This document shows positions 21,739 through 35,250 of a stretch of 64,000 nucleotides of DNA, in pieces. Source of the stretch: Zygnema cylindricum (lineage: Eukaryota; Streptophyta; Zygnematophyceae; Zygnematales; Zygnemataceae); assembly GCA_037447655.1 (NCBI GenBank), contig JBBHKE010002073.1, positions 130,949 through 194,948 of the forward strand, given 5' to 3'. The notes beneath the pieces are model-generated. The model was given only the letters and a program-made list of their open reading frames with translations, was not told where the DNA came from and did no database searches. Position numbers and translations under genes: made by a program. How positions within the stretch are numbered: position 1 is the first letter of the stretch; each line of letters begins with the position of its first letter.

Positions 21739-24690
21739 CTCCTCTTATTTTCTAGTCAATCTTTAATTTCATACCAAACTTCTCCCTGCAGAAAATTAGC
21801 TTACGGGAAGGCATAGGTTTGGTCATCATATATGCTACCATCTCACTATCTGGTCGGTACTCTAAACTGATTATTTAGTTTTCTACTTTCTCTCTAACAA
21901 AATTGAGTCTAATGTCCATGTGTTTGGCTTTAAAATGATGTTTAGGATTGGCAAAAATAGCGTTTGCTGCCTTATTATCACAAAAACAATTCTGCACACC
22001 ACTCTTAAGGTGACCAAGCTCACCAAGCAAAGACTTGACCCACATCAATTCTTATACAGCAGAGCAAGAGGCCATATACTCAGCCTCCATGGTGGACTGA
22101 GCAATAACTTTTTGTTGTTTGCTACTCACACAGCAAGCCCCATCACCCACATATAATACATATCTAGAAGTGCATCTCCTCATCGGAGCATCACCATAAC
22201 TGGCATCACTCCAAGTAGTGATGTCAGTATTCTCCCCACCCAAATGCAACCATAGATCCCTAGTTCCTATCAAATATCTAAGGACTCTTTTAGCTGCCTC
22301 CCAATCCCTCTTAGTGGGAGCATTTAGACTTCTACTCAGCACTCCTACAACTGCAGCTTAATCCGGCCGGGTACAATTCATAAAATAGATTAGACTTCCC
22401 ACTACTTGTCTGTAAGGAATAGTCTGCATGAACTTCTATTCTTCAGGAGATAATTCCTCGTCTAAGACTATGACTCCTTCTTCCTCACTCCCCTCACTTC
22501 CCTTCTTCAACTCCATTGGAGTTGTACAACTATTAGCTTTATCCATCTGAAATTTTTCAAGCATGTTCCCTATTGCTTCCTTTTGAGTTAATCTTATAAA
22601 CTTTCTTTTTCGGTCTCTTTCTACTTCAATTCCCAAAATATATTTTGCTTCCCCCATATCCTTCATTTCAAATCTCCCCTTAAGATCGGTTTTCATTTAT
22701 TAATTTTTTCCATTAATTTACTTATAACAAGCAAATCATCAACATAAATTGCAATAAATATAAAACCTTCCTCATCATCGAAAACATAGATTGAGTGATC
22801 TGAGCTGATCCAGATATATCCCAGACTGGTAAGAAACTCATCAAGCTTCTTATTCCACTGTCGAGGCGCCTGTTTCAAACCATAAAGAGATTTAATCAGC
22901 CGGCATACCTTACTCTCCTCTCGTTCCTCCACAAAACTTTCGGGTTGTCGCATGAAGTTCTCCTCTTCCAATTCTCCATGTAAAAAGGTTGTCTTGATGT
23001 CCATCTAGTGCACTTCACTTCCATGTCTTCCGTTGCTGCTAAACTGAGAAGTGTGCGGACGGAGGGAAATCTGACCACCCGGGCAAAGGTTTCCTTGTAG
23101 TCAATTCCCTCCTTTTGTGTAAATCCCTTTGTCACTAATCAGGCCTTGTAGCGCTCGATTGTGTTATCTGGGTTCAGTTTTAATTTGAAAACCCACTTAC
23201 AACCGATTGGTTTTTGGTTAGGTGGACAATCCACCAGCTCCCAAGTATCGGCTGCCATAATTGAGGCCATCTCCTCATTGATGGTTGTCTTCCACCGGTT
23301 TCTTTCTGGACACGTCATCGCCTCTCCATAAGTCTGAGGTTCATCTTGATGAGATAGTTTTGTTACCTTGTTATTAACCTGTTTTTCTTGCAATCTTTTG
23401 CTACTTCTCCTCCCCCCCTCAAAATCTGAGGTCGGAATAGATGGTTCTTGTGGATTCTTTCGATTAATCTCGGCTTCTCCCCTATCTCTTGATTTTGAAT
23501 CAATTTCCACCACGTCTTCCGCTTCGAGTAGAGTTGTCACTGGAGTTACCACAGCCGAGTCCTTTTCGGTCTGATTTGTACCTGCAATAATGTCATCTTC
23601 TCTAAAACCTGGATAGTTAGGAAGCTCAAAGTCATAGGAATTTTTTGACTCAAATCTGATTTTTACCGACTTTGTATATTTGAGGGGATCCACAGACTTT
23701 CCTTCATCCCTAACTACTAGATGCTTTACTAAGATTACATCTTCCATTTTTAGATCATAAACTATATATCCTTTAACATCCTCATCATATCTTAATAAGT
23801 ATCCCGGTTTTCCTTTAAGATCTAGCTTCCAATTAGATCGATCTGTACCTAAACTGAATACTTAACTGCCGAAAACCTTTAAGTGAGATATGTCTGGTTT
23901 CCGGCCTGTCCATCTCTCATAAGGTGTTTGATCTTTTATAGCTGAAGTAAAAACTCTATTTTTGAGGTAATTAGCACAGTTCATTGCTTCTGCCCAAAAC
24001 CTTTTTCCTATCTTCTTATCTGACAACATACTTCTAGCACTATCACTTAGTGTTCTATTTAACCTTTCAGCTACCCTATTCTGTTCCGGGTTTTCTGGAA
24101 CTGTCTTTTGGTGTTAGACCCCATCTTCCCTCAAAAAATCCTCAAACTGGTTAGAAGTATACTCTCCACCATTGTCACTCCTTATTCTCTTGATTGGAGT
24201 TTCATGGAGTTTTTCGCTCCATGCTTTATATTGTCTAAAACAATCCTGAAGTTCGGACTTGTTTTTCAAAAAATACACTCGGGAATACCGAGACCAATCA
24301 TCAGTGATAGTCATCATAAATCTCTTCCCCTCGGAGAGGGCACTTTAGCCGGTCCCCAAATATCTGTGTGTACTAGATCTATAATTTTTTCTCCCTTATA
24401 GGTGGATGTTTTAGGAAAAAGTAATCTGTGTGCTTTACCTTGAGCACATCCACTACAATCACTTATATTATCACTCTCACTGAACTGAATCCCTTCCACA
24501 ACTCCCATCTTTTTCATCTCTCTTAACTTATTTAGATTTAAATGCCCAAGCCTCTTATGCCACATCATAATATCATGAACACCAGCATAATAAAGTTTCT
24601 TCATTTCATTCCTTAAAATCAGCCTAAACATCCTATGGCTACCTTTCTCAGCAATGAAATATACATCCTCCTCAAAACTAGCAGTAAAGA
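21739..24690 (-). pseudogene. CopA-2 integrase, RT and RNase H
   Basis: Read from 24690 down. The integrase zinc motif MMWHKRLGHLNLNKL...DCSGCAQGK is in 24631-24314. The core is SDNGGEYTSNQ (24317-24114) and, further on, PEQNRVAERLN. The connecting acidic/serine-rich region and RT start are at 23747-23139 with CKWVFKLKLNPDNTIERYKA. After a frameshift, GFTQKEGIDYKETFA is at 23135-22896 and MDIKTTFLHGE with intact IAIYVDDLLVISK at 23004-22693. The RT connection is at 22696-22436, and RNase H with SDASYGDAPM and STMEAEYMA is at 22342-22052. Individual breaks are few, so this copy is younger than CopB-1. Confidence 0.9.
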
Positions 24691-24698
24691 CTCATTCC

Positions 24699-24818
24699 CT
24701 AGTGCTAGTAAAAAAACCCTTATCATCTAATACAGATGTAGAGATGAGGTCTCCTTCCCTAGTGCTAGTAAAAAAACCCTTGTCATCTAATACAGATGTA
24801 GAGATGAGGTTTTTGTTC
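24699..24818 (-). repeat. 60-bp tandem duplication in CopA-2 protease/integrase region
   Basis: The block CCTAGTGCTAGTAAAAAAAC recurs 60 bp apart, with one change in the following 40 bp. It adds exactly 20 codons in frame, so it does not itself break the frame. Confidence 0.9.
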
Positions 24819-26138
24819 AGCTCCGAAATAAACAATACATCAGAGAATGTTACAATGGATATCTTTCCTTCTACTAACACTTTCATATTTACCGATCCTA
24901 CAAGAGTAGTGGTGACTATCCTCCCATCCCCGTACTTTATCTCTAAGATGGGAATGTTTCTTATCTTAGTGAACAATTGCCTATCCTTACACGTGTGCAT
25001 GGAGGCACCTGAAATCTATAATCCAGCCTGCTTCACCTTTCAATCCACTGTAAGCACATTTCTGCCTTCGTGGAATTTTGACCTCGTTTTTCGCCTCCAA
25101 CTCCTCATCCAAAAGAAGCTCATCGTCCTCCTCCTCGGATTCCGCCTCATGTACCTGTGTCACAAGGGCCTTTTTCTTTCCTCTCATGGTACCACCGGTT
25201 GCCCCTCCTTTAACCGAAGCTCGGTTAGCTTAGTGCACTCTGCCATATAGTGCCCCAGTTTCTTGCAAAAATGACATAAACCTTTGGGAGCCCTTGGCCC
25301 GAACTCGTCGACCTGATTTTTCTGCTCCCTTCCCCCATAGTTTCCGACCAGTTTCCGGGAATCCTTGTTCCTCTAATCAGGCGAAGTTGCCAAGGCTTGG
25401 CCACTCTTTCCTCCCCTTTGGATCTTAATCGTATTCTCACGAACGAGAAACATCCCTACCACTGAGTTCCATATCCACCTTGAGTCCGGCAAGTCCTGCA
25501 CACGGTTGACTATGTTCTCGAACTCATCGGGTAACTTCATCAGTAAACAGTTAACCTTTTCTTTTTCACTAAAATGTTTTCCCGCACTCTTTGGCTCCAT
25601 GAAAAGTGTAGCAAGCTCATTGCAAAAATCCAACATTTTCCCCCCTTTGTATACATATTCCTTAACATTCTGATCAGCCAGGTGTTTTTGCTGAATCGTA
25701 CCACTTCGGTACATCTCAATGAGAGCCATCCACAGATCGGATGCCCTTTTTACCTTCAAATGAGGACATGCAAGTCCTTGAGAAAGATGGCGTAGGATGA
25801 AGTGCTTTGCCACCATATTGTTGAAATCCCAAGTTTGAGTATCATTTTCCTCGTTCCTCGGAATAGGTGACATGAATGCTGAACAAGTTGCTATTGGTGT
25901 GGTCGTCTCCTTCTCTGCTCCTTTGTCCACCACCTCTCTTTCCTTTGTGTCCTCCATTGAAGATGGACCTGCTTTCTTTGTGAATCTGTTTCTTTCAAAC
26001 CTTGGAGGAATTAAAAGACTTGATGGACGCCCCAATCGTCCACTCACTATCCCCCAAAACCTTTTTTCGCATAGAGCTCCTATCATCATAATTTCCCAGT
26101 ATATGAAGCCTGTTCCATTAAAGATTGGTACCCTAGAG

Positions 26139-26153
26139 GGTGGGCCCATAACC
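26139..26153 (-). other. CopA-2 primer-binding site
   Basis: On the plus strand GGTGGGCCCATAACC, which is the anticodon-arm sequence of initiator tRNA-Met itself. The element strand therefore has the 15-nt complement directly after the LTR end at 26154. Confidence 0.8.
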
Positions 26154-27188
26154 TGAAATTGTGAGACCTCCATAAGTCCTCAGAGTGGACAGCTTCCAAG
26201 AAGCCTCTAGGATAACCCTGACCCTTTTGTGTTTCAGCAAGAACAACTGCCACCCTGGCAGACAAAAACTCTGACCAACTTCACCCCTTTGAAGGCAAGA
26301 CTCTCTAAGTCGATAGCAAAAAGAATCTCTGAATTTGCTCCCCTGAGCTGTAAGTTATGGAGGGTTAAAGTTGACCTTTTGTACATAAGCTCTCTGGGAG
26401 AGACGATCCTATCTCCTAATTTTTCTAAGTCCTATCTCTCTCACAGACTCTATCTACTGATGTACGGAGCCAATCACACTACTCCTCCGTACACAAAAGT
26501 ACAGGTGCCGGTGTACTTTCTGTACGAACATTGTACGACATGCCCTAAATGTCGACACGTGGTATATCTGGATTCGCTCCCTTAATCCTCGGAGATGCTG
26601 GGATCCAATGTTAGTCCGCCACGTGTCATCCGATGTGGCGATGATTAAAAACCGTCGAAATTCTCTTCCGCGATCTCGGCATTTAATTTCGGCCGTCCGA
26701 TTAAATTCACATTTAATCGTAGCCATGATAAGTACATGCGCGGTATTCGTTTCTTATCCGTACCGTAATCCGTACTTTAACATTACTAGATCTATGTCTT
26801 CCGTAAAACTTTTTCAGTTAAATGAACTATCAAATGTATAAATGTTTTATTAATTATCGAACCCTATATTACGTAACACTATCTCTAGAGTTAACGGTTA
26901 AAGTTACCGCCTACCAGCTGATTACCGGCCGGTAGGTTCCAGGTTCAAGTCTTGGAGGTGGCACATATATTTCAGTAAATATATCCTTAATTATAAATAA
27001 ACTATTATTTATATCCCGTAAACCTCTGGATAGCCTAGGTAGCCATGGCTCTAGCTTCCTCTCCAATTTCTCAGTGACTGCGACAAGTTTGAGAGTTGGA
27101 GAGAGAAGTTAGAGGTAGACTGCCTCGGCTTCTTTCTATATTTATATTCAGACCTAGAAAATACTTTAAAAGACCATTAATTTCTACA
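26154..27188 (-). repeat. CopA-2 5' LTR (1035 bp)
   Basis: The plus strand runs from TGAAATTGTGAGACC to TTAATTTCTACA. A W-box pair is present with one arm mutated (GGTTAAAGTTGACC, 26363-26376). The U3 hairpin is near 27030-27140. Confidence 0.92.
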
Positions 27189-27193
27189 TTATG

Positions 27194-30100
27194 GATGACT
27201 TTAGTGGAGATCTATAGAGCTAGTACCATTCACGAGCTCTAACTGGTGGAGCAAAGGTTGGGAAGTTACACCTACAAAGGAGGGAAGATGTTAGATTACT
27301 GTAATGATCTCTCTTGCCTCTATATAGAGATGGAGAGTGCCGGATGGACAAGCACAATGAAGATGAAAGTTAACACTCTCATTATGAAGCTGCTTGAGGA
27401 GTATGAAAACAAGGTGTACTGAGTGCAAGAAATAGATGATAGCTCTTGGAAGTGGAACACCGTGGTCCGAATGATACTCGTGTAGGAGAACACCATCAAG
27501 ATCGGCATAGGAGGAAAGAGCATTCAAGCTCTAGCTGCCGGAACAAACAGGTGGAGGAAGAACCCCAAGAAGTCGTACAACAGCATCAAAAGGGATCAAT
27601 CTGGAAAACCTAGGCCTCCAAATGGTCTTTGCCATTTCTGCAAAAAGCCAGGACACTTCATAGCTGATTGCATCAAGCAGTCGGAGCTGAGGCTCCAAGA
27701 AAACCGCGGAGGTGGTTCTTCCGGAGGGAAGAAGAAGGCACTTGTGGTCACACGAGTGAAAGGAGAGACCGAGGAGGACGAGTCTTCTGAGGAGGAGGAT
27801 AGGGAGCTTCTCCTTGACGATAACTTGAAGGAGAAGGAATTTCCTCGAAAATAGAAGTGTGCCCTTGGAGCCATTCGAGAAGCTCCAGAGGAAGGATGGA
27901 TCATCGATTCAGGTGTATCCATGCATATGTGCCGTGACAGGCACCTCTTCACTAAGCTAAGAAAGATCCCTACTTTAGAAATAGAGTATGGGGATAGAAG
28001 AGTAGTTACCACAGATTTAGTGGGCTCAGTAGATCTGAAAGATTTAATGGAGGGTAAGACTTCCAAACTCACCTTCTCAGATGTGCTCTACATTCCTCGG
28101 CAGAGTCAACTTCATGTGTCTACTTCTATATTAGATGACAAGGATTTTGATACCTTTACTATAAAGGGAGTCTTTATAGCTAAGTACGGAGATGAAGTCT
28201 ACTTCACAACACATAAGGGTAGCCAAGGAATGTTTAGGCTTAACCTGAGTAATGAAAAGAAGAGTGCTTACTATGGTGGTGTCCCGAGCTTGATGATCTG
28301 GCATAAGCGGTTGGGGCATGTGCATTTTGAAAAGGCTGAGGGAAATGAAGAAGCTGGGTGTAGTAGAAGGCATTCAGTTTGGGGATAATGAAATGATGGC
28401 TGTGCCCAAGGTGAGGCTCACAGACTTCCCTTTCTTAAAACTGCAACATATAGAGGTGAGAAAATACTAGATTCAGTTCACACAGATATCTAAGGACCAG
28501 CCAGAGTACCTTTGGTTGGGGGGAAGAGGTATATGCTGACAATTACTAATGATTGGTCAAGATATTCTAGAGTCTACTTCCTGAAAACAAAGTCTAAAAC
28601 ACCAAAGTACTTCAAAGAATACCAAGCCTGGAGTGAAAAGTTGCACGGAACCCCCATTAAGAGAATAAGAAGTGATAATGGGAGAGAGTACACCTCTAAC
28701 CAGTTTGAAGAATAATTGAGGGATGAGGGATTTCGGCATCAGAAAACTATACGGAATAATCGAGAACAAAATAGGGTAGCTGAGAGGTTGAACCAGACTT
28801 TGGGAGATAGTGTGTGTAGTATGTTGGCAGATAAGAAAATAGGAAGAAGATTTTGGGCAGAAGCCATAAACTGTGCTAATTACATGAAGAACAAAGTCCT
28901 CACTACAGCCGTTATAAGAATGACACCTTATGAGAGATGGGTTGGAATGAAACCGAAAATTTCTCACTTGAAAGTATTCGGTAGTCAAGTTTACAGTCTT
29001 GACACAGATAAGAAAAAAACGAAACTAGATGCTAAAAGGAAACCGAGAAACTTTGTGGGATATGATGAGGATGTCAAGGGATATAAAGTCTATGACTTAG
29101 CTAAACAAGATATCATTCTGGTAAAGAATCTAGTTGTCATGGATGAAAAGAAGTCTTTTGATCCCTTCAATTACACTAAGAAAAGCAGAATCAGTTTTGA
29201 GTCCGAGAGTGAGGAGGACTTAGATCTTCCTAGAATGGACACTAGTGAAAACGTGATTGCAGATTGATGGGAGATCAAAGATGGGGGAGATATCTTAGAA
29301 TCTCCTCATATTTCTCCACACTCTGAAGAGAGAGAGGAAGAAGAGCCAGAACCAACTTCCATCGATAAAGGAGCTAAAGAGACAGTGCAGAGGAATCCAA
29401 GACATTCCTCCATTCGAGCTTCGGACTTTGAAGGAGGACGGAGGAGCATCGAACGATTAGAAAAAAATAGGTTGTTCACAAGGTAACAAAGCTATCTCTC
29501 CTAGATTAGCCTCAGTCTTACTCGGAGGCACTAGACAGTCTAGAAAGAGATAGATGGGTTAAAGCCATAAATGATGAAATGGCTTCAATTATGGAGGCTA
29601 ATACTTGGGAGTTGGTGGACTGTCCTCCAGACAAAAAAACCTATCGGGTACAAATAGGTATTTTAACTGAAGCTGAACCCACATAATACCATTGAGAGAT
29701 ATAAAGCTCGGTTGGTAGCAAAGGGGTTCACCCAAAAAGAACAGATAGATTACGAGGAGACCTTTGCTCATGTGGTTCGGTTCCCATCTGTAAGGATTCT
29801 TCTTAGTCAAGCAACAGCGGAAGACGTGGAAATTCACCAGATGGATATCAAGACCGCCTTCCTCAACGGTGAACTAGAGGAAGAAATCTTCATGCAGCAG
29901 CTAGAGGGTTTTGTAGAGGAAGGAGAGGAGAGCAAAGTCTGCAGGCTCATAAAGTCCTTATTTGGATTGAAGCAGGCTCCCAGACAATGGAACAAGAAAC
30001 TAGATGAGTTCCTCACCGGTCTGGGATATATTCGGATCAGTTCTGACCATTCTATTTATATGTTTGAGGATGAGAATGGTGTGATTTTTATTGCAATTTA

Positions 30101-31101
30101 TGTCGATGATTTGTTGGTGTTAAGTAAGTCTATAGAAAAGATCAATACGCTAAGGAAAGATCTTAGGAGCAAATTTGACATGAAGGTTTTAGGGGAGGCT
30201 AAATATATTTTGGAAATTCAAATGGAAAAAGATAGAGGGGAGAGGATAATCAGACTTACTCAAAAAGAAACTATCGGAAATATGCTTAAAAAATTCCAGA
30301 TGGAAAAGGCAAACAGTTGTACCACTCCCATGGACTTGAAAAAAGTAAGTGATGGGAGTAAACAAAGAAGGAGTGATGATACTAGATGATCAGATGAGTC
30401 CAGAAGAGAGACAATTTATGAAGTCTATTCTTTACAAACAGGTAATAGGAAGTTTGATTTACTTTATGAATTGTACCAAACCGGAGATAGCCGCAACAGT
30501 CGGAGTCCTCAGTAGGAGTGTCAATGATCCTAGGAAGAGAGACTGGGAGGCAGCCAAGAGAGTCATGAGATACTTGGTAGGAACCAAGGATTTGTGGTTG
30601 CACTTGGGAGGGGAGCACACTAACATCACCACTTGGAGTGATGTCATTTATAGGGATGCACCTATGATAAGATGCACTTCTGGGTATGTGTTGTATGTGG
30701 GGGAAGGTGCTTGCTGCTGGAGTAGCAAGCAACAAAAGGTAGTTGCTCAGTCCACTATGGAGGCTGAGTACATGGCCTCTTGTTCAACTATAAAAGAGCT
30801 GATGTGGGTCAAGTCTTTATTGCAAGAACTGGGGTATATGAAGAAGGGAGTGCATGAAGTATTTTGTGATAATCAGGCTGCAATTTCAATTGCAGCCAAT
30901 CCAAAACATCATTTCAAAGCTAAACATATGGATATAAGATTGAGTTTTTTGAGGGAAAAAGTTGAAAACAAAATTGTGAATCTGGTGTATAGGGGTGATG
31001 AGGAAATAGTGGATGATATGATGACAAAGCCTGTGCCATCTCCCAGGTTAAAATACTGTAGAGAAAAGTGTGGTTTAAAAGAGAAACTAAAATTAGACTA
31101 G
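27194..31101 (+). pseudogene. CopB-1 gag (rest), protease, integrase, RT, RNase H
   Basis: It continues the frame cut at 20640. It contains the zinc knuckle LCHFCKKPGHFIADC near 27640, an intact protease triad in WIIDSGVSMHMC (near 27905), integrase zinc motif IWHKRLGHVHFEK, integrase core RSDNGREYTS and REQNRVAERLN (28670-28790), RT with MDIKTAFLNGE and IAIYVDDLLVLSK (near 30105), and RNase H (30349-31101) with STMEAEYMA and HHFKAKHMDIRL. Stops and frameshifts occur near 27420, 27485, 27854, 28350, 28490, 28715, 29267, 29480 and 30360. RT and RNase H are each almost intact in 29712-30389 and 30349-31101. Confidence 0.9.
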
Positions 31102-31114
31102 ATAATAAGGGGAA

Positions 31115-32113
31115 TGTTGAAATCACTGATTTAGGGAAGGTATTTTCTAGGTCTTAAAATAGGTAGAATAAACAAAAGACAAAGCACAGGCAGCCTGCCT
31201 CCACTTTCTCTCTCTAGCACCCATACTTGTTGTAGTCACTAAAAGAGAGAGAGGGCGGTGGAGCGATGGCTGCCTCAGCTCCATAGGCAATACTAAAGAG
31301 TGACCTAAGTCGCTCTCAACAAAAAGGTTTAGTCTGGCATGACTTCAACCTACGACCGGCAGAGCGAGGCGTAGCCGTCAGCTCTTACTGGTCTATCGTA
31401 GTAGTTCGTTATGATACATGGGGTTTGATAGCTATTTAAACATTAACAAGATCATCAATTCGTTCAACGGAATAATAAATTAAGAACATAGAAACTAGTT
31501 AAGTTTTAGTGCGCACGAAACAAATGTACCGGACATTTATTATTTGGACAGCGAACATTAAAAGTCGGTTTTGATCCGACGACCCGCATCATCGCCAGGA
31601 TCCCTGAATGATCGTCTTGGCGGTTTTCGGACGTGATATGACCTAGCGACACGTGGCAAGATGTATTTGGGAAGCGGGAACCTCAGAGAGCATGAGGACG
31701 AGTCCAATGGAGATAAGCATCCACTCCATGGCCTTGTCGTACACAAGCTGTACAAAAAGTGCATCGGCCTTAGTACCTTTTTGTACTGTATAGTCTTCTG
31801 GTTGGTTTGTACATCAGTAGATAGGGGTTGTGAGAGGGGTTTAGGACTTAGAAGATTGAGAAGGTAGTCGCCTCTCTCCCAACAAGCTTGTATAAATATT
31901 GACATCTTTGCCATTTGATAACTAATCGCCTAGTTGGGCATTTCCAGTGATTCTTTTTGCTGTGAACTCAAGGGAGTCCAAACTGCACAGCGGTGCAGTA
32001 AGATTCTCTTTTTGTCTGCTTGGGTAGAAGTGATCCAAATTGAAAGAGGGCTAGCCAAAATATACCTGGAGGCTTCCTGAATTCAGTTTTCCAATGGGGG
32101 ACACAGAATTACA
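31115..32113 (+). repeat. CopB-1 3' LTR (999 bp)
   Basis: It follows the polypurine tract AATAAGGGGAA (31104-31114). It starts TGTTGAAATCACTG and ends GAATTACA, with CAGGA after it. It contains TATAAATA at 31891-31898 and the antisense tRNA-like segment at 31321-31386. Confidence 0.92.
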
Positions 32114-32118
32114 CAGGA

Positions 32119-35100
32119 AGGACTTTAGTTAACATGTCAGCCACCATCTCCTCATCTAGTAAATATTACAAGTAAATCACTTTTGCAAGCACTTCTGAGA
32201 AAGTGAAGTCTAACATCCATGTAATGGCATTTAAAATGATGACTGGGGTTAGAGGCAATGGCAATGGCTGCCTGGTTCTCACACCAGAGTGACTGAGGAC
32301 CTGGTTACATATACCCAAGTTCTTGTAAAATAGACTTAACCCATAAGAGCTCTTTGAGGGCAGAAGCAGTTGCCATGTATTCTGACTCCATAGTGGACTG
32401 AGCTGTAACCTTTTGTAGTTTGCTACTCCAGCAGCAAGTTCCATCTCCAATCTTAAGAACAAAACCGGTTGTAGATTTCCGGCTTGGCATGTCCTCATAG
32501 CTAGCGTCGCTCCACGTCTGTATTTTCACTTCTCCTCCTCCGAGTACAAGCTTAAGATTTCGAGTATCTGCAAGATATCTCAACACCCTTTTTGTTGCTT
32601 CCTAGTCTGCCTTTTTAAGATTCTGCAGACTTATACTTAAGACCCCTACAGCTGTTGCGATATCAGGTCTCGTACAGTTCAAAAATATATAAGACTTCCA
32701 AATACTTGTCTATATGGTTTTGAAACCATAAACCCCTCCTTCCCTGACTCTAAACTCTCACACACCATAATGCATGAATCTGAATCCATTCCTTCCAATT
32801 ATTGCCTGAATTCCATGGGAGTTAAAGATCCCTTTACGTCTTTCATTTCAAGTCTTTCTAGCATGTTACCTATTCCTTCTTTCTAAGTCAACATAATCAT
32901 CCTTTTGTTTCTATCTCTTTCTACCTGTATACCTAAGATATACTTGGCCTCACCGAGGTCCTTCATCTCAAACCTAGACCTTAAAATCTCTTTAATGCGG
33001 TTTATTTCATCCATTCACTTACTTATTAATAGTAGGTCATCCACATATACAGCAATGTATACTATCCCATCCTCTCCTTGTAAAACATAAACAGAATGAT
33101 GTGAGCTAAATCCCTTAAAACCTAGCCCAGTTAAAAACTCATCGAACTTCAAATAACAATGACGAGGGGCTTATTTTAGCCCATACAAAGATTTCATCAA
33201 TTTACACACTAATTCCTCCTTTCCCTTTTCAACATACACTTCAAGTTGCTTCATATTAATTGTTTCTTCTAACTCTTCGTGCAAGAAGGCCGTTTTAACA
33301 TCCATTTGATGTATTACCATATTCTCTATATTCGTTAGACTTAGCAAAATTCTGAATGTTGGAAATCTGACAATTAGAGAGAAGGTTTCTTCAAAATCAA
33401 TACCTTCAATTTGATTATACCCCTTGGCCACTAGTCTGGCCTTATATCTTTCAATGGTGTTGTCCGGGTTCAACTTCACCTTGAATACCCATTTGCTGCC
33501 GACACCTTTTATGCCTGGAGGAAGATCTACCAGCTCCCACGACTGTGCCTCCATAATAGATTTCATTTCATCGTTCGCCGCCTCGATCCAGTGATTTCTC
33601 TCAGGTGATGAAAAGGACTCCTGAATTGTTAAAGGCTCATCTGTAACTGCAGAAAAAGTAAAGTGAGAGCTTGCTCGCAGACGACTTTTAGATCTCTTTC
33701 CCCTCGAAAATTCTAAGGCTGAAATCGACGGCAACCTCTGATTTTTCTACTTTGTTTCAACCGTAACTTGAGCGGGTACTGACTATGTAGTAGTTCCTTC
33801 TACGTGAGTTGAAACTTGTAGTGAAGCATCCGGTGAAGGCACTAGAGGAATTGAATGAAGAGGTTTCCCACTTGCCGGTGTAAAGTACACTCGTTATGTA
33901 TGGTGAAAAACAACATATTCATGTTTTTCTATTGCATGTTGATCTTGCACTTTAAATAGGTCAACCGAATCCTGTTCATCTTTAATCTGAATATTTCTAG
34001 AGATAATAACATTTTGTTTCTCAAACATAAAGACTCTATACCCTTTTGCATTATCATCATACCCCATGAAAATCCCAGTTAAGCCCTTAGCCTCCATTTT
34101 CCATATATCGTGTGAAGTGTCTATAATAAAGAACTTGCTACCAAAGATCTTAAAGTGACTAATATCAGGCTTTCCTCCTGTCCAAAGCTCTTAAGGTGTA
34201 GTGCTAACAGATCTAGAAGAAACTATGTTCTTAATATAAACAACACTGTTAAGTGCTTCAACCCAAAATTTCAAATCTAGCCTTTTATCTGCAAGCATAG
34301 ACCGAGCACTCTCTGTCACTGTCCTTTTTAGTCTTTCAGAAACACCTTTTTGTTTTGATGTATATAGAATTGTAAGGTTGTGACTGATACCTTGCTGAAA
34401 GAGAAAGTCTTCGAATTCTATTGATGTGTATTCTCCCCATTATCCGATCTCAACGCCAAGATTTGAACTCCATGAAGCTTTTCCGCCCATGATTTGTAGT
34501 GCTTGAAGTGAGTAAACACTTCACTTTTATGTTGCATGAAGTAAACTTGTGTGTACCTCGAGTAGTCATCTGTGAATGTAACCATATAGTGGACGCCTCC
34601 AGCTGAAGCCACTTGTGAAGGACCAAGAACATCAGAGTGTATTAGTTGCAAAACTCTCTTTGATCTGTGGTCAATTTCCTGTGGAAATGGCAATTTGTGA
34701 ATCTTGACGAGTGAACAACCATCACATGATTTTATAGGATGAGAACTGAGAGAAACTCCCTTGACTTTTCCCGAATTCACCATTTTCTTACGACTATCAT
34801 AATTCATATGTCCTAATCTTTTATGCCACAACTCATTGTCACGCTGGACACTAAAGTAGGGAACATCATTTTCTTTAAATTCAGCTATGTCCATCCGATA
34901 CATTTTGCTAGCATCTCTAGTTCTTGTTACTGCTACTTTTCCTTTCTTGCAAACAACCTGTCTCCCTCCTTTTAGAACAACTTCAAAGCTTTTGCTCTCC
35001 ACTAATGATGTAGAAAATATATTTTTTTTAAAGTCTGGAACATAAAAAAACATTGTGAAGGGTTCTCTCTACCGACTTTCCCCCCACATCTACCATCAAA

Positions 35101-35250
35101 GATACATCACCCTGAACTGAGGTTTGAACACTCATGCCACAAGCATAGTAGATACTCTTTGGAGATGTTTGCTGCAGATTTGCAAAAGCCGCTTTGTTCC
35201 AGCACATTTGGGTAGACGCTCCCGTGTCCATGATCAATCCTGCATCTTTT
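32119..35250 (-). pseudogene. CopC-1 pol: protease, integrase, RT, RNase H
   Basis: Read from 35250 down. The protease site LIMDTGASTQMCW is near 35235. The integrase zinc motif LWHKRLGHMNYD...SCDGCSLVK and core LIHSDVLG and LRSDNGE are in 35053-34418. After a frameshift the rest of integrase is readable through stops to about 33900. RT spans 33734 to about 32900 with CxxKWVFKVKLNPDNT-type residues, [11 protein letters not shown] and intact IAVYVDDLLLI near 33040. RNase H with SDASYEDMPS and STMESEYMA is at 32586-32305. The frame is cut at 32119 by CopB-1 and finishes at 7799-7730. Confidence 0.88.

Larger units (their letters stand above)
24691..26173 (-). pseudogene. CopA-2 gag and protease
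   Basis: The ATG at 26173 lies in the 5' LTR. The 266-aa frame to 25373 begins MEVSQFQVMGPPSRVPIFNG and covers the capsid/UBN2 region. A frameshift then leads to the zinc knuckle LCHFCKKLGHYMAEC near 25250, intact here but changed in CopA-1. The protease active site is disrupted by a frameshift near 25010 (I-I-D-F instead of I-I-D-S-G). A 60-bp direct duplication repeats the segment LISTSVLDDKGFFTSTRE at 24692-24811. Confidence 0.88.
20641..27188 (-). mobile_element. CopA-2: full-length minus-strand copia element in CopB-1 gag
   Basis: A 6548-bp element flanked by a perfect 5-bp duplication TTATG (20636-20640 and 27189-27193). 3' LTR 20641-21738, 5' LTR 26154-27188, primer site 26139-26153, polypurine tract complement from 21739. 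It is the most complete CopA copy and closely related to CopA-1. It still has frameshifts in protease, integrase and RT, and a 60-bp duplication near 24700. Confidence 0.95.
7805..32113 (+). mobile_element. CopB-1: copia element hosting CopB-2 and CopA-2
   Basis: Bounded by CAGGA on both sides. Removing the two nested insertions leaves about 6.3 kb: a 1000-bp 5' LTR (7805-8481 plus 19897-20219), primer site (20220-20234), gag (to 20640 and from 27194), pol (to about 31101) and a 999-bp 3' LTR (31115-32113). The nearly equal LTR lengths support the reconstruction. The reading frame has many stops and small frameshifts, so the copy is dead. Confidence 0.9.
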